Below the pieces are notes generated by a model. The model was not told the DNA's origin. It saw only the letters and a program-made list of their open reading frames with translations, and searched no databases. From Roridomyces roridus (Eukaryota; Basidiomycota; Agaricomycetes; Agaricales; Mycenaceae), in the NCBI GenBank assembly GCA_029378245.1, contig JARKIF010000054.1, positions 62,001-126,000 on the forward strand: a stretch of 64,000 bases of DNA, in the 5' to 3' direction. Position 1 is the stretch's first letter, and each line of letters begins with the position of its first letter. Of the stretch, positions 52,832 through 64,000 are shown piece after piece. Position numbers and translations under genes: made by a program.

Positions 52832-55800
52832 ATGGCGGCCATGGGCCCGCGTTCATTGTCCTCGTCGTCACCCCTCGTCCAGGACTCTCCACGCCTTTCC
52901 GCTACGAGCCCAGAGCCCCATTACAGACTATCCCGACTAAACCCACCACCCCGCAGCGCAAACCTGCGCCCCCCGTCTATGATTTCTCGTTCCATGTCTG
53001 CAGGCATGACCTTTGGCTTCACCAAAACGCCCAAGGACAAGGAGCGCGAGCGAGAGTTGCGCAGAGAACGGAATAATACAGATATGCACAGTATACGCGC
53101 ACCGTCCCCGGACGGTCGGCCCTCCAGCCGCTTCGGAAAGCTACGAAAGAAGGTGTCCTTGGCCACCCTCATTTCCGGTTCATCCAGCCCCCAGCCCGAC
53201 GAGCTCGTTCTTTCGTCACGGAGCACCAGTTCGTCGTCGTCCTCGGGCACGGCCCCTCCGACACTCTCACTTCCCGATGAAAGTCAGCCACCGTCACCCG
53301 AGGAAGAGGAGGATAGCAGCGAGCCCGACGAGGACCAGAGCGCGACTCGCCGCCGCTTCGTCAAGAAGAGCGCGTGGCGTACTCGCTACAAGACCAAACT
53401 TCACCCGTATCCCGATGTTCCATATCCTCAAGCCTACGATCCAGTAGTCCTCCAAAGGTGCGTTTGCTTTTTGGTGGCACGGGTCCAATTTTTTAACCGA
53501 AACGCTAGCGAACGGGCAACGCATCACTTGCTTCGTCGGCTCGCACCCGACGGCTCTCCAGTCTTCTACACCAGTGCCCAGCCACCCGCCAGCGTCCTTG
53601 ACCTTGGATGCGGTGCAGGCATTTGGCTTCTCGACGCTGCCCGAACATGGCGTGCCACACAATTCATTGGCTTTGACCTCGTCGATGTGGCCGCCCCAGC
53701 CCTGACCGACGGCTCCATTCCCAACGTCCGCATCGTCCGTGGCGACTTTCTCCTCTGCCCACTCCCCTTCCCCGACTCCCAGTTTGAACTCGTTCGGATG
53801 GCCAACCTCCAACTGGCGATTCCACAGCATCAATGGGAAAGCGTCCTGTGTGAGGTCCGACGCGTACTCGTACCTGGCGGACGGATTGAACTCATCTACG
53901 ACGATACGTTCTTCCCATATGGCGATGTCCCCGCCGAGGAACTCGATGACGAAATCCCCTCGGAGTTAACACCCGGCGTTTCATCGACGACGTATCCGTT
54001 GCTGTCGCCGAGCACGCCTCGCCCGCCGCCACCGACTCCCGAATCGTCGGGCTTCTTTGATTCTTCCGACGACGAGGATGATGGGTCGTCTTCACTCGAC
54101 ACTCCGCCAGAGACCAGTGATGACGAGGTCGTGCTTTTGCCCACCCCCGACAGTGCTTCTGAGCGATCCTCGTTTGCTGATACGGCATCAACACTCGTTG
54201 GCGATGCTTCTGAACGGGGATCTCGCGAGTTCAAGAAATTCGAGGGCACGCCGCCGCAGCTGCATTTCGAGCCGATTCATCACCGTCCGTTCAGCGGAAT
54301 AGATCATCTTGTCATCGCAATTCCGCCGGCGTTGGAACAGCTTGCGACTGTGGAGGTTAGGGTCGATGAAAGCGAGAGTGAAATGCCACTCACCCCGGTA
54401 CCTCCACGGGGACCTCCATCCATCATATCCCGGTCCTCCTCAGCGCCCATGACACCCGTGTCTGCCACCACCTCCAACTTTCCGTTTAGCGCCCCACAAA
54501 CTCCTGTATTCGACGACTTTAACATCGCACCGATGACAAAGGGTCCGTGGAGTGACAAGGCCACGGCGTCGGTAGATCTGGAGCGGATTTACACGAGGAT
54601 GTTGTCGTCGAAACTTGGTGTTAATCCTCGTGCAGGGGAGGTTGCGTTACCGTTGCTGGAGAGGGTGTTTGGGAAGCAGAGGGTCGAGGATTGCAAGACT
54701 TTGCATCTGAAGCTTGCGCCGGTTGGGTGTGAGGAGAAGAAGGGCGTAAAGTTGAGGGGGATCAAAGAAGTCAAGGAGGAAAGGAGGGAGCGGAAGTCGA
54801 GGGTTACTGCGGAGAAAGAGAGGGACAAGGACAAGGACAAGCGCGATCGGGAGAAGGACAAGGAACGAGCCCTGGACACCCCGATCCCACAAGGGTTGAG
54901 TGCCAAGGCTGCGGAGCGGTTGGGCATTGTTGGTGGGGCAGGTGCGATGCCGCCTCCGACGATAAGGCGCAGGCCGACGCTCTTGGACAGTCCTGTGGAG
55001 AGCGACGAGGAGGATCTTTTGTCTCCTGGCGGTTCGGATTCGGATCACTCCGAGACGTCAGCGCCACCCCCTGTTCCCCTTGTTCGACCTTCACTTGGTA
55101 ATACGGGCCGAGGCTTGTCGACTTGGGTTCCGCCGAGCGAGTGGGACGCGCCGCCTGAGGAGGAGGAGCGCTCTTCGCTTGCGCCTTCGGCGACGCAGAA
55201 GACGATTACGCCGGCCAGCAGCTCAAGGACGATCGCGGCCTCTCGGACTGTCACGCAGCTCAGCATGGTGTTTCCCCCAGCAGAACCACAGACACGGACG
55301 ACGCCTACTGCTCTGAAGCATGCACACACGCGTGGCGGGTCTACTTCTTCTGCTGTGTCTGTCAAGTCGACGGCTTCCTCGGGTAAATGGTCAGCGACGG
55401 GTGTTTTCCCGTCTCGGGGCTCAGAAGGGCTTGTGCAGCATCCTGGGTTGCTTTTGTGGCCTGCGACGCTGATTCCGCTTGCGCCTGTGGAGCTGGAGAT
55501 GCACACGACCAAGCATATGCAGACTCTGCTTGGGTGCAAGGCGGCTTTGGGCGAGTATATCGGGAATTTCCTGGACCCTGAGACTGGGGAGAGGATGGTT
55601 TCTGACGAGGAGTTTGAGGATACGTTGTGGGAGTACGAGTGGTGAGTTTTCTTCCGCCTTTTTTTTCCAAAAGAAAATAGTTGCTGATATTGGCTTGCAG
55701 CTTCCGCCGCCGACGATTCCACTGGCCTGACCTGCCCGAGGGTCGTCTGGATGCCGAGAGCGAAGCGGAATCGTGGGATCTGGATATGCCGACGCCCGTT

Positions 55801-55947
55801 TCGGCGCGGAGTGCGTTTCATGCAATCCCACCTCGGACTCCTGCATTGCCAGAGTCGAGCGAGGGTGACCCGCATCCGTTTGGTCGGTATGACCTCCCCC
55901 ACGTACGGACGTTCCGCGTCTTTAGTGCCGTCAAGGAGGCGCTCTAG
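52832..55947 (+). CDS. large SAM-dependent methyltransferase with disordered flanks
   Basis: Two exons, 52832-55641 and 55701-55947, about 1018 residues. The first 190 residues are Ser/Pro-rich and basic (MISRSMSAGMTFGFTKTP; RSSRFGKLRKKVSLATLIS-like region). A class I methyltransferase core follows at about residues 240-370: motif I VLDLGCGAGIWLLDAA, FIGFDLVDVAAP, VRIVRGDFLLCPLPF, and ELVRMANLQLAI with RRVLVPGGRIELIYDD. After a long acidic/Ser-rich spacer a second conserved-looking region appears (SVDLERIYTRMLSSKLGVN), then a charged KEERRERKSR coil and a C-terminal end with LLLWPATLIPLAPVELEMHT. This architecture is found in fungal proteins of unassigned substrate. Intact. Confidence 0.75.
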
Positions 55948-56555
55948 ACGGCATTTCCCTTTGTTTACGACGACCGATCCTGCCACGCTCCTTTACGACC
56001 AGTCCCCAGTTCTTCTCCCCTCATCTCATCTCATCGCATCGCATTGCATCGCACACTCCCTTCTGCTAGCATTTTTGCACTTCACTCTCCTTGCTGCTGT
56101 CTCTCTCATCGCATCAATCATCATCATAGTCAGGATCCACGTTCCCTTTCTTTTCTTTTCTACGTCTCACAATCATCAATCCTGGAACTTCTCAAGTATC
56201 TTATTTTGTTTATTGCCTCGGTTAGAATACAGTACATAGCCTTGTTGTAAGCCGCATACAGGCCAATGGATATCGTTGAAATCAAAGTGATTGATTGCTT
56301 GAGGCGAATCACCGAGAGGTTCGCCCTGAGCTTGCATCGTTTGCTGTGATTGAGGACACGGGGCACTGTGTGAGTTGGGTTCCTACCCGAGTGGCTGTCT
56401 GGTATTGACGGTTTTGTCAAGCTTCCGATGGAAAAGCCCTATCAAGTGGCTGCCAGGATGGTCCAAGTTCTTCGGTCCTCTGCGGTTGAGGCCAGGCTAT
56501 GACCTATACTGCACAAAGCCCAGTCAAGTCGATTGGGCTCACGACATACGGGCTA
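55948..56555. other. intergenic with simple CATCTCATCGCAT repeats
   Basis: About 600 bp, 3' flank of two convergent genes; low-complexity CATCTCATC/GCATCGCATTGCATCGCA near 56015-56050. No gene seen. Confidence 0.45.
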
Positions 56556-57579
56556 TTACTTGTCATGTATAGTGACAATTCCATACTCGTAATGCCAGAG
56601 CCACGCTGGATCCTCCGTACCACAATATTCCAACAAAAAATCCTTCTCTGCTTTCCAAATGAGTAGCCGAAGAGGCGTGAAACTGATTGTCAAGGTCTCC
56701 GAACGCCTGTCGATGGTCCACCTATTCGCAATCAGGAAATACGCTCGATAGTGTATCACAGCTGTGTCGAGCCGAATCAGTCTATCAAGGGCGATCCCAA
56801 AATCGGATTGCAATCCAAATGGCTCGCTCGCGCCTCGCCTGGTATTTTCGACTCGGTTTAGAGCGTCCTCCAATTTCGCGTAAGCCGCGAGGAGCTTCTC
56901 AAGTCCCTCCGTGGACTTTCGCATTGTCTCCGGCAGAGCGTCGAGCAGGTCGGGAAGGTCGACTCTAGCTGCATTACGCGAGTCGACCCATTTGATGATT
57001 GAAACCAAAGAAAGGTGTGCACAGTAAGAATTGAGTACGATGCGCAGAGCGGCTGTGGTAACCTTCCACCGGATCTGTATTTCAGCTGCTGCGCTGCTTG
57101 TCTGTTGCAGGCACCGACTGAAAGCCACCAGGACCTCGTCAATCTGCTGAGGAGGTATAAAACGTGGACCTAGCCGGCACAGCTTCCTGAGTAGAAAAAG
57201 GTACTCGCCGCAGGCTGCGTGAGCCTCGGTGGCGGCCTTCACGAGAATCAAATACGCGTCATATAGTGGCTTCAATGTGTCGATGAATTTTCCACGTTCA
57301 GAGAATAATTGAACGTCCGTCCGAGCGACGCGATTAGAGAGGTTGACCAAGTGAACAAAAGCCTCGCGACCCGTTTCTGCCACTTTGTCGAATTCGGGGA
57401 GTAGTGCATTGAGCGAGTGATTCTGCCAGACACAAGTATGAGACAAAGGCTCCGAACAAAGGGACAGCACGGACAGAAGTTTCTTGTGTATGCGGACAGT
57501 AGGAGTCAAGGAGCTCGGGTATTCTGGAAAGAAGAAAGTGGTTTGCAGCGTTGTCCACTCGGCGTCCATATGTCAACAT
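56556..57579 (-). CDS. helical-bundle family protein, tandem copy 1
   Basis: Family not recognised. Exon 1 57579-57475 (MLTYGRRVDNAANHFLLSRI to HTQETS), 52-nt GTCCGT...GGCAG intron, exon 2 57422-56556; 323 residues. Sequence is almost wholly alpha-helical with heptad-like spacing: LNALLPEFDKVAETGREAF, VHLVNLSNRVARTDVQLFSE, IDTLKPLYDAYLILVKAATE, VDLPDLLDALPETMRKSTEG and LAAYAKLEDALNRVENTR. It ends in TPLRLLIWKAEKDFLLEYCG and WLWHYEYGIVTIHDK. There is no signal peptide or membrane helix. Close paralogue at 57773; dead relatives at 21727 and 44466. Both tandem copies are open, suggesting function. Confidence 0.68.
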
Positions 57580-57772
57580 GGTAATGGTCCAAGTGATGTC
57601 GAAAGCGATCACTGAGTGGCATTGATTTCCATTTCCATGTTCTTAGGTCCCTCGAGGCTATAACGCAGCCTTAGATTGTACAAGCACAAACTGAGATGCA
57701 AAGCGGAAATCTAGCCGCTCGTTGTCGTCTCGATAAATATTCTTGTTGGTCCACGAATTGCACTACGTAGTA

Positions 57773-58790
57773 TTACCTGTCACGTCTAGTGAGAATTTGA
57801 TGCTCGTAATTCCAGAGCCACGGCGGAGTCCTCATTCCGCAATACTTCAACAAAAAACCCTTCTCCTTCCAAAAAAGTACCCGAAGAGGTGTAGAGCTCA
57901 TTGTTGCGTCGTTGACCATGATTCTGTCGACGGTCCACCAGGCTGCGATTAGCAAACACGCTCGATAGCGGATTACAGCCGTGTCGAAGTGAAGCATTCC
58001 AAAAAGGGCGATGTCAAAATCGGATTTCGATCCAAGTGGCTCGGCCCCGTCTCGCCTGCTCTGTTCGACTCGGTTCAGAGCTTCCTCCAATTTTCCGTAC
58101 GCCGAAAAGTACTTGACAAGTCCGTCCGTGGACTTTTGCATTATCTCCGGCAGCGCGTCGAGGAGATTGGGGAGGTCCAGTCGAACGGCATTGCGAGAGT
58201 CGACCCACTTCAAAACTGAAACCAGTGAAGGGCGGATGCAGTAAGAATTGACTACGACATGCAAAGCCTCTGTGGTAGCCTTCCACTGGGTGTTGATTTC
58301 CGCCGCGTGGCCACTCATCTGTTGCACGCAGCGACTGAAAGCCACGAGGACCTGGTCAATCTGCAGAGGGGGTACAGAATCCGGACCTTCCCGACGCATC
58401 TTTCGAAGAAAAAAGAGGTACTCGGCGCAGGCTGCGTGAGCGCTGGTGGCGGCCCTCACGAGATTCAAATACACCTCATAAAGTGGGTTCAAGGTGTCGA
58501 TGAATTTTCCGCGTTCAGAGAATAATCGAACGTCCGTCCGAGAGACACGATCTGAGAGATTGACCAAGTGAACAAAAGCCTCGCGACCCGTTTCAGCCAC
58601 TTGGTCGAATTCGAGGAGTAGTGCATTGAGCGAGATGTGCTGGGACACAGTATGAGACAAAGGCTGACGAAGAAAGGGCAGCACAGACAGAGGTTTCCTG
58701 TGTATGCGGACGATAGGAGTCAAGCCGGTTCGGTATTTGCTTCAGAAGATAGTCGTTTGCACAGTTTTCCACTCTCCGTAGGTAAGACAT
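57773..58790 (-). CDS. helical-bundle family protein, tandem copy 2
   Basis: Paralogue of the gene at 56556, about 65-70% similar, same orientation and exon structure: exon 1 from 58790 (MSYLRRVENCANDYLLKQI to HTQETS), intron GTCTGT...CCCAG, exon 2 beginning HISLNALLLEFDQVAETG and ending YEHQILTRRDR at 57773. Differences cluster in the middle (MSGHAAEINTQWKATTEALH) and near the end, while FVHLVNLSDRVSRTDVRLFS and FIDTLNPLYEVYLNLVRAAT are nearly unchanged. No lesion. The 194-bp spacer between the two genes leaves little room for a separate distal promoter. Confidence 0.68.
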
Positions 58791-58861
58791 GGCGGTGGCG
58801 CAGCTGAAATGCCAATTGCCAAACAGTTGCACACGGTTTCCGGCTTGGCATTCAAAGCAGA

Positions 58862-61295
58862 CTAATATGCGAAACGGAAATCTAGCCGCTCGTTGCCCAC
58901 GTCCTTCGTAGTCTCGATATATTCCTGTTGCTCCTTTTTCGTCCACGAATTCCACTTCTTGTCCCGCGATCTGTTGATCGCACGGTAGAAGAAGAAGGTG
59001 CCGATGTACAACACGATGTTCATGGAACAGATCCCGATGAGGGCTTTGTTCCCTCGTTTGTCTAGAAAAGACCGTTTAGAGGATGATGGCTTCCGGTAAG
59101 GTTCGCTCACATAAAGGCTATACGATGGTCAGCAGCTCGTAAGTGTTGGGTAAACGAGATATCTCACCTTATCATCAGTCCGGTAAATATTCGCCTGGAA
59201 TCAGGGTAAGTCAAGGATTGAGCAAGATGAAGATCTGCACGGACGTAGACGATGGCTCCCGCTTGCACGAACATGTTGTAGCAGCTAGCTGACACGGTGC
59301 GCGTTCGCACCGAATACGAGTTGCGGGAGGCCCATGCGACTTGGATCGGGTGGACGTACTGCCAGTAGATCAGAAACTAGAGGCTGGAGGGATGGGGAGC
59401 GTACGGGAAAGCCAGTAACCAGAGTGATTACAGCGTAGTAGACCCATTGTGAGGTTGATTTGTTGAAAGTGTAGAGCGCGATCAGGAGCGGGAGTGCCCA
59501 GATTTGGAGGATAATCGTCGCAACGACACGACTATTGATTATCTCGCTTAGATACGCCGTGAATAGGAGCATCAGCAATCCTAGGACGGTAGATGGGATG
59601 ACGAGCAGGTTGGATTGCGTTGTCGTGAAACCGAGATTCTTGAGTGAGAGAGTCAAGTAGACCTGAGGAGGACCGGTGGGGACTGTATTCTGGATAAGCA
59701 AGATGTCGAGAACCAATATATAGTCCTTACTCATATGAACGAGACCAAGGCAGTAGAGTGGCCATAGTCGCCAGTCCTTCAGGGCTTGGAAGATCTTCAT
59801 TGGCGACAATCCTTCCCGGTTGTGCATATCTGACTTAGACGGGTCATCTCGCAACACCCTGTTGACCATGATTGTCTCTTCACTGTGGGACCGTTAGCAT
59901 GTAGCCTTGAAATGCTAAAGAACATACCGCTCGTCAAACCAACCATTCGGTCTCAGATACTTGTGCTTGGTCTGAGTGGGACCAGGCTGTCGTGTGTGGA
60001 ATGAACTTTAGTCGAGATACATGAGAAGAAGAGACCCACAGGCATCATCACACAAGAGCCCAGTCCGATAGCCAGAGTCAGGCACCCCTCGAGAAGGAAC
60101 AAATACCGCCACCCAGCCTTCCCATGGACACCTCGCATCTTCAAAATCCCGGTAGCGAGGAAGGCGCTGAAGATGTGGGATGCGTAGTTGGAGACCCAGA
60201 AATAAGCGAGGCGAATGGGAACTGCAGATGGTCAACACGCGGATGATTGGTTTGTTGATCAGCTTACGTTCTTTCTTGGTGTAGTAGTAGGACAAGTAAA
60301 GGACCACATCAGGAATGAAACCTGGATTGTGTCAAGATCTGAAGCGCGGGAATACACTGTACGAGTTACCTCCTTGTAAGAATCCTAGCAGAAACCTTGT
60401 CGCCAAGAAAGACGCCCGTCCCTTTATCCAAAATTGACTGAATGCGACCGTACTCCAGCAAATCATCTAGACAGTGTTTTTTGAGTCAAGGTGGGAGATT
60501 GGCAGCCGTCACGACAAACCTGGAAGGGAATCCAATTATCCGGTCCAACACGCTTGGAAACAAGCTGAGAGGGTAGTTCTAGTAAAAAATCAGTAACTGA
60601 GACAAAAGATGCGGCCAGTCAGTACCAGCAATCAAAAACGACAGCCTGAACAAGGTGTTGCCCAAGTTAAAGTCGTCCGTCGTTAGGCCGAGATCACCCA
60701 AAAAGTTGTCGGTGTTGGCTTGCGAGAGATTTGCTATGGTAAGGTGAGCACAGAGCTCGATTACTGCGATTATGCGTACTTCTATCGAGATCCAACGCGA
60801 AGAACATGAGCGCTATAAACGATGAGATTGGACCTGGTCGGAGGTGCGAGACATTTACCGGCCCAGACCATAATCCTAAGATCAATCTTGCGAACGAGAC
60901 GCTGTGATTTTTCGTTTAATTTAAATTCCAGTAAAATGATGCTAACCGACCTTTTCTTCGCGCCACGTCCATCTTGCATCGGGGTCAAACCGGTGAGCAT
61001 TTTCATACTAAAGTCATCGTTTCAGCAAGAATGCTCGCTAAAGTGCCATGAACCAACTGACCTGCGGTGGAGGCCGATACGCCTCGAGTCCAACGGGGTC
61101 ATCAAAGACGCTGGGCTGCGTAGCAATACTGTCCAAGTCCAGCGCCTGTCCTTTCCTTCGTCTGAACAACCCGGTCGAGCCCTGGTCGATGGGAGTGCCC
61201 AAGGGCGGACGCTTTTGGTCGTTTATAGAACCACCGAGCTTCTCGTCAAAACTTCCATCGCTCGAGAGGCGGTCGTCCGGAAGATACGTAGTCAT
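58862..61295 (-). CDS. MFS anion:cation symporter (Dal5/Tna1-like)
   Basis: Plasma-membrane transporter of the allantoate/nicotinate permease-like ACS family; the substrate may be an organic acid or vitamin (inference). Start 61295: [20 protein letters not shown], a hydrophilic tail, then many short exons: [85 protein letters not shown] (family motif region), [27 protein letters not shown] and LFDER-type end of the first half. The second half has [37 protein letters not shown] and [14 protein letters not shown]. The end [19 protein letters not shown] is a hallmark ACS C-terminus. About ten introns. Intact where read. Confidence 0.85.
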
Positions 61296-61456
61296 GAGGG
61301 GCAGAAACCACACACATCCAAGAACGGCCCGGCCTTTTTATCTCACAGATTCTGATTACTCACCGACAGACCATTTTATTCAATATTGCGCGATTCAGGT
61401 TCGGAATGAGGTTAGAAGGCATCAAAATTTCTTCTTCTCTAGGCATCACAAGATTG

Positions 61457-63317
61457 TTACCGCCTAGGGGCGCCTCTCCCCCTCCCACGCAGAGCCCTCT
61501 GAGCCGTGCCTGGCGGTGCTCGCGGCCCCGGATTTTGCTGCAAAGACATGAGCCTGATTGATCATCAAAAGACAAACATGCACATACCGCTTCACTCTGA
61601 GGATTCCGTACCGTCTCGTCGATGCTGAGAATCAAGCACGCCGCCTCGGCCGCGCTGCTGATAGCATTCAACTTCACCAGCGAAGGCTCCCAGACGAACG
61701 CGTCCATGTTGTTCCGCACGCCCGACACGCCGTCAACATCCACACCTGCCCACATCTCCCCATTCGCGTGCTTCATCCGCAGCTTGTTCAAGATGTCCGT
61801 CGAGTCGAGCCCGGCGTTGTCGCAAATTTGCCGAGGGATGATCTCGAGAGCTTTGGCAAACGCGGTGATGACCAGCTGTTGTTTCCCGGGAATGGACAGC
61901 GCGTGCTTGCGGATATGAGCAGAGAGGGCCATCTCGATAGCACCACCGCCAGCAACAACGTCGCCGTTTTTGACCGCACGCTTGACGACCATGATCGCGT
62001 CGTGTAGACTCCGCTCCACTTCTTCGATGAATTGCTCCGCGCCACCACGAAGAACGAGGGTGCACGTCTTGGATTTCGGGCAGTCCTCGAACAGATTGTA
62101 CCGCTCGCCACCAATCTGCTTCTCCTCAAACGAGCCACACGTCCCGAGGTGCTCAGGGAGGATATCTGAGCATGTCGACTGGACAGCGCCACCGGTGGCT
62201 TGAACGACCCGGCGCAAGTCACCAGCAGCTACACGACCGGCACAAAAGATATCGCGGTCGGCGAACCATTGTGTCGCGAGATCGCCAATCGGGAGTTTGC
62301 TGAGGACAACCTTTGCGCCGGTTTTCTCGATGAGCTGCAGTTTCCGGTAGATGATTTCCCACTCGGCATTGACGATGGCTTGGTAGTCCGAGACGGCATC
62401 TACGCGGACCTCGGCGTTGTCTTTTTCTGCTTTGAGCTCGAGCTCGACGTTCAAACAGAGGATGAGGGGATTGCGGAAGGATTTGGGCTGCTGCTCGGCA
62501 CCAGCGTACGTGAAGGTCTTTTTGAATGCAACTCCACGGATGAGGAGCGAGTCTTGCATGCCACCACCCGCGATCTTCTTGACGCCGATGAGTGACTCGT
62601 CTAGGTCGTTTTGATCCAAGCATTGGACGGCGTCTACGACCATGTTGGAGAAGAAGGGTTTTTCGGAATGGATGAGTTTGGAGGACATGGAGGTCGAGGC
62701 GCATTTTAATAGCAGAGAACGGAACTTTCTGGGGAGAATGAGCAAAAAGAAATGTGAAGCTGCAAGTAACGCACTCGGGATCCGACTTGTCTACTGTTAC
62801 CTGCACTTGCTTTATCCGGTCGATCGCCTGAGGAAATTGGTTGGTTTCGTCAAAACCTACAGAAAATGACGCGTACCAGTTGAGACGCCTGCCGGAAACC
62901 CTTCATGATAATGTGCGGGCTGACGCCCTCCTCGATGAAAGTTCTAACTTCCTTCAACAATTGGGCAGCGAGTAGGACGACACTGGTCGTTCCATCGCCG
63001 ACCTCGGCATCCTGGGCGCGAGCAATGTCCACCAAAGTCCTTGCCGCGGGATGGACAATGTCCAAAAGTTTGAGGATTGTCGCGCCATCGTTGGTGATCT
63101 GTGCCTCACCGCGGTCTGAGACGATGAGCTTGTCCATTCCTCGTGGCCCGAGGGTGCTGGACAGAGTTTCTGCTATGGCCAGACACGCCGCGATGTTGGA
63201 GAGCAGTTGAGGATTTCCCTGAGATGTGTCGGTGCCCTCCCGGAGGAGGACGACGGTAGGTTGCTATGAGAGTTTTTGAGCACATCGCGCGACACGGTGA
63301 GCAAGGATGCGAACCAT
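61457..63317 (-). CDS. CCT7: CCT/TRiC chaperonin subunit eta
   Basis: Subunit of the cytosolic chaperonin that folds actin and tubulin. The N-terminal exon gives [20 protein letters not shown] and [15 protein letters not shown], then [20 protein letters not shown] and [12 protein letters not shown] (ATP site, with the GDGTT motif). Exon after the 62812-62868 intron: [13 protein letters not shown], then [19 protein letters not shown]. Long exon to TVRNPQSEA; last exon [25 protein letters not shown], stop at 61457. The CCT-specific [12 protein letters not shown] is present. The start is predicted as an ATG at 63317 directly followed by a 51-nt intron (63264-63314), since no in-frame Met precedes QPTVV; this first exon is the weakest part. 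Confidence 0.9.
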
Positions 63318-63403
63318 TGGTAGACCGCGCTGCATGTCGATGAAGAAACGGGTGTGTCACGCTTTTGATTTTGCGAGTCACAGACGCGTTCGACGCGCCC
63401 CTC

Positions 63404-64000
63404 ATGTCCGATTCAGAAATGCCCACTGCCAACGCTCCTCCCCCGCTCTTCTTCGCCGGGTCAGACGACGAGGACGAAGACATGCCTACCGTGCAGCCCG
63501 AGGGCCCTTCCACCAGTTCTGCCCCATCCTCCAGAGCCTCGTCGCGTCTTTTCAGCGACGAGGACGAGGACGAGGACAAGCCCAGCAAACGACCCATCGT
63601 CATCTCGGACGACTCTGACACTGAGATTAAACCCGTCGTGGCCAAGGCCGGTCCATCACGCGAGAGACCCTCCAAAAAGCGACGCGTCTCATCCCCGACT
63701 CGGTCAGACTTTCCGCCGACTTTTATCGGTGAAATGGTCTTTGGGCATGCATGGTCAAATGTCTCAGGGAAGGGTTACATCAAGAATGGGGAGGAGGTCA
63801 AGATTATGCGAGAGCCCAAGGAGGAGTCGAAGGGCAAAGCTCCTGTGGCCAAGAAGAAAACGGGAGACGGGAAGAAACAGATGTCTCTCGCTGCCATGCT
63901 GAAGCAACCGGCCAAAGCCAAAATCAACAAGAAGACGGACAATATCGTCCGTTTGTACAACTCGCGCGGTTTTGGTTCGTTGCGTCGTTGAACAAGGTCG
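63404..64000 (+). CDS. RAD5-like SWI/SNF repair helicase/E3 ligase, 5' part only
   Basis: N-terminal part of a Rad5/HLTF-type protein, which polyubiquitinates PCNA and remodels stalled forks (established for yeast Rad5). Start 63404: MSDSEMPTANAPPPLFFAG, an acidic Ser/Asp-rich region, basic KKRRVSSPTRSDFPPTF, then a HIRAN-like start (FIGEMVFGHAWSNVSGKGYI), spacer, a PCNA-box-like QMSLAAMLKQPAK and DNIVRLYNSRGF. The frame reaches a stop at 63991, but a GT donor after TCGCGCGGTTTTG fits an intron, and related proteins continue with FGRL, so the gene runs past the window end. Divergent from CCT7 with 86 bp between starts. Confidence 0.72.

Noticed and set aside
55045..55986. 313-codon minus-strand frame
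   Set aside because: Antisense to the 3' part of the methyltransferase gene, whose frame and splice site are well supported.
1..64000. CRISPR arrays, bacterial operons, ribosome-binding sites or rRNA genes
   Set aside because: No regularly spaced short repeats or rRNA-like sequence were found, and the gene structure is clearly eukaryotic with many short introns.

Overview
The window is nuclear DNA of a filamentous basidiomycete, most likely a mushroom-forming Agaricomycete (inference). Coding genes are dense, on both strands, and cut by many introns of about 50 nt. Gene content is fungal: Pho84-type phosphate permease, NCA2, Wss1, MCD4, a Dal5/Tna1-type transporter and several F-box proteins. 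Agaricomycete-style gene families sit beside conserved housekeeping genes, and there are fungal-type Ty1/copia and hAT elements. There is no sign of bacterial operons or CRISPR.

Layout. 0.1-3.6 kb: an O-fucosyltransferase-like membrane glycosyltransferase and an F-box-like gene. 3.9-8.8 kb: three tandem sulfotransferase-family genes plus a relic; a fourth copy with the same promoter module lies at 50.6 kb. 5.4-11.8 kb: a 331-bp inverted repeat with arms 5.6 kb apart, and a 66-bp inverted repeat around its right arm. 11.9-21.3 kb: housekeeping block (phosphate permease; NCA2 head-to-head with an EEF2KMT/FAM86-like methyltransferase; Wss1 DNA-protein-crosslink protease; F-box protein; ribosomal protein S20; intron-containing tRNA-Leu). 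21.4-33.3 kb: an accessory block in which a complete Ty1/copia element with identical LTRs and a 5-bp target duplication has split the first exon of a helical-bundle gene, next to three copies (one dead) and a relic of a two-transmembrane family. The RNA exonuclease Rex1 gene sits between two of these copies. 33.5-44.4 kb: WBP11-like splicing factor, F-box genes (one dead), a tandem pair of small nuclear two-repeat proteins, and MCD4 (GPI anchor synthesis). 44.4-46.2 kb: a dead helical-bundle gene carrying a foldback element and a hAT-type MITE whose terminus supplies its present stop codon. 46.8-50 kb: an unknown membrane protein and an array of duplicated exon-like modules. 52.1-64 kb: SF3B5, a large SAM methyltransferase, two intact tandem helical-bundle genes, an anion:cation symporter, CCT7 and the 5' end of RAD5.

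The housekeeping genes act in separate pathways (splicing: SF3B5, WBP11; translation and folding: RPS20, EEF2KMT, CCT7; genome repair: Wss1, Rad5; RNA processing: Rex1). The accessory part is where unknown biology may lie. Two lineage-type gene families of unknown function are interleaved with transposons. One has soluble alpha-helical proteins of about 320 residues and four copies, two of them broken by mobile DNA. The other has proteins of about 235 residues with two membrane helices and a C-terminal coil, and three copies plus a relic.

Exon boundaries below were read by eye from splice signals and protein continuity. They should be treated as models, best where the summed exon length and family length agree (SF3B5, RPS20, phosphate permease, sulfotransferases).
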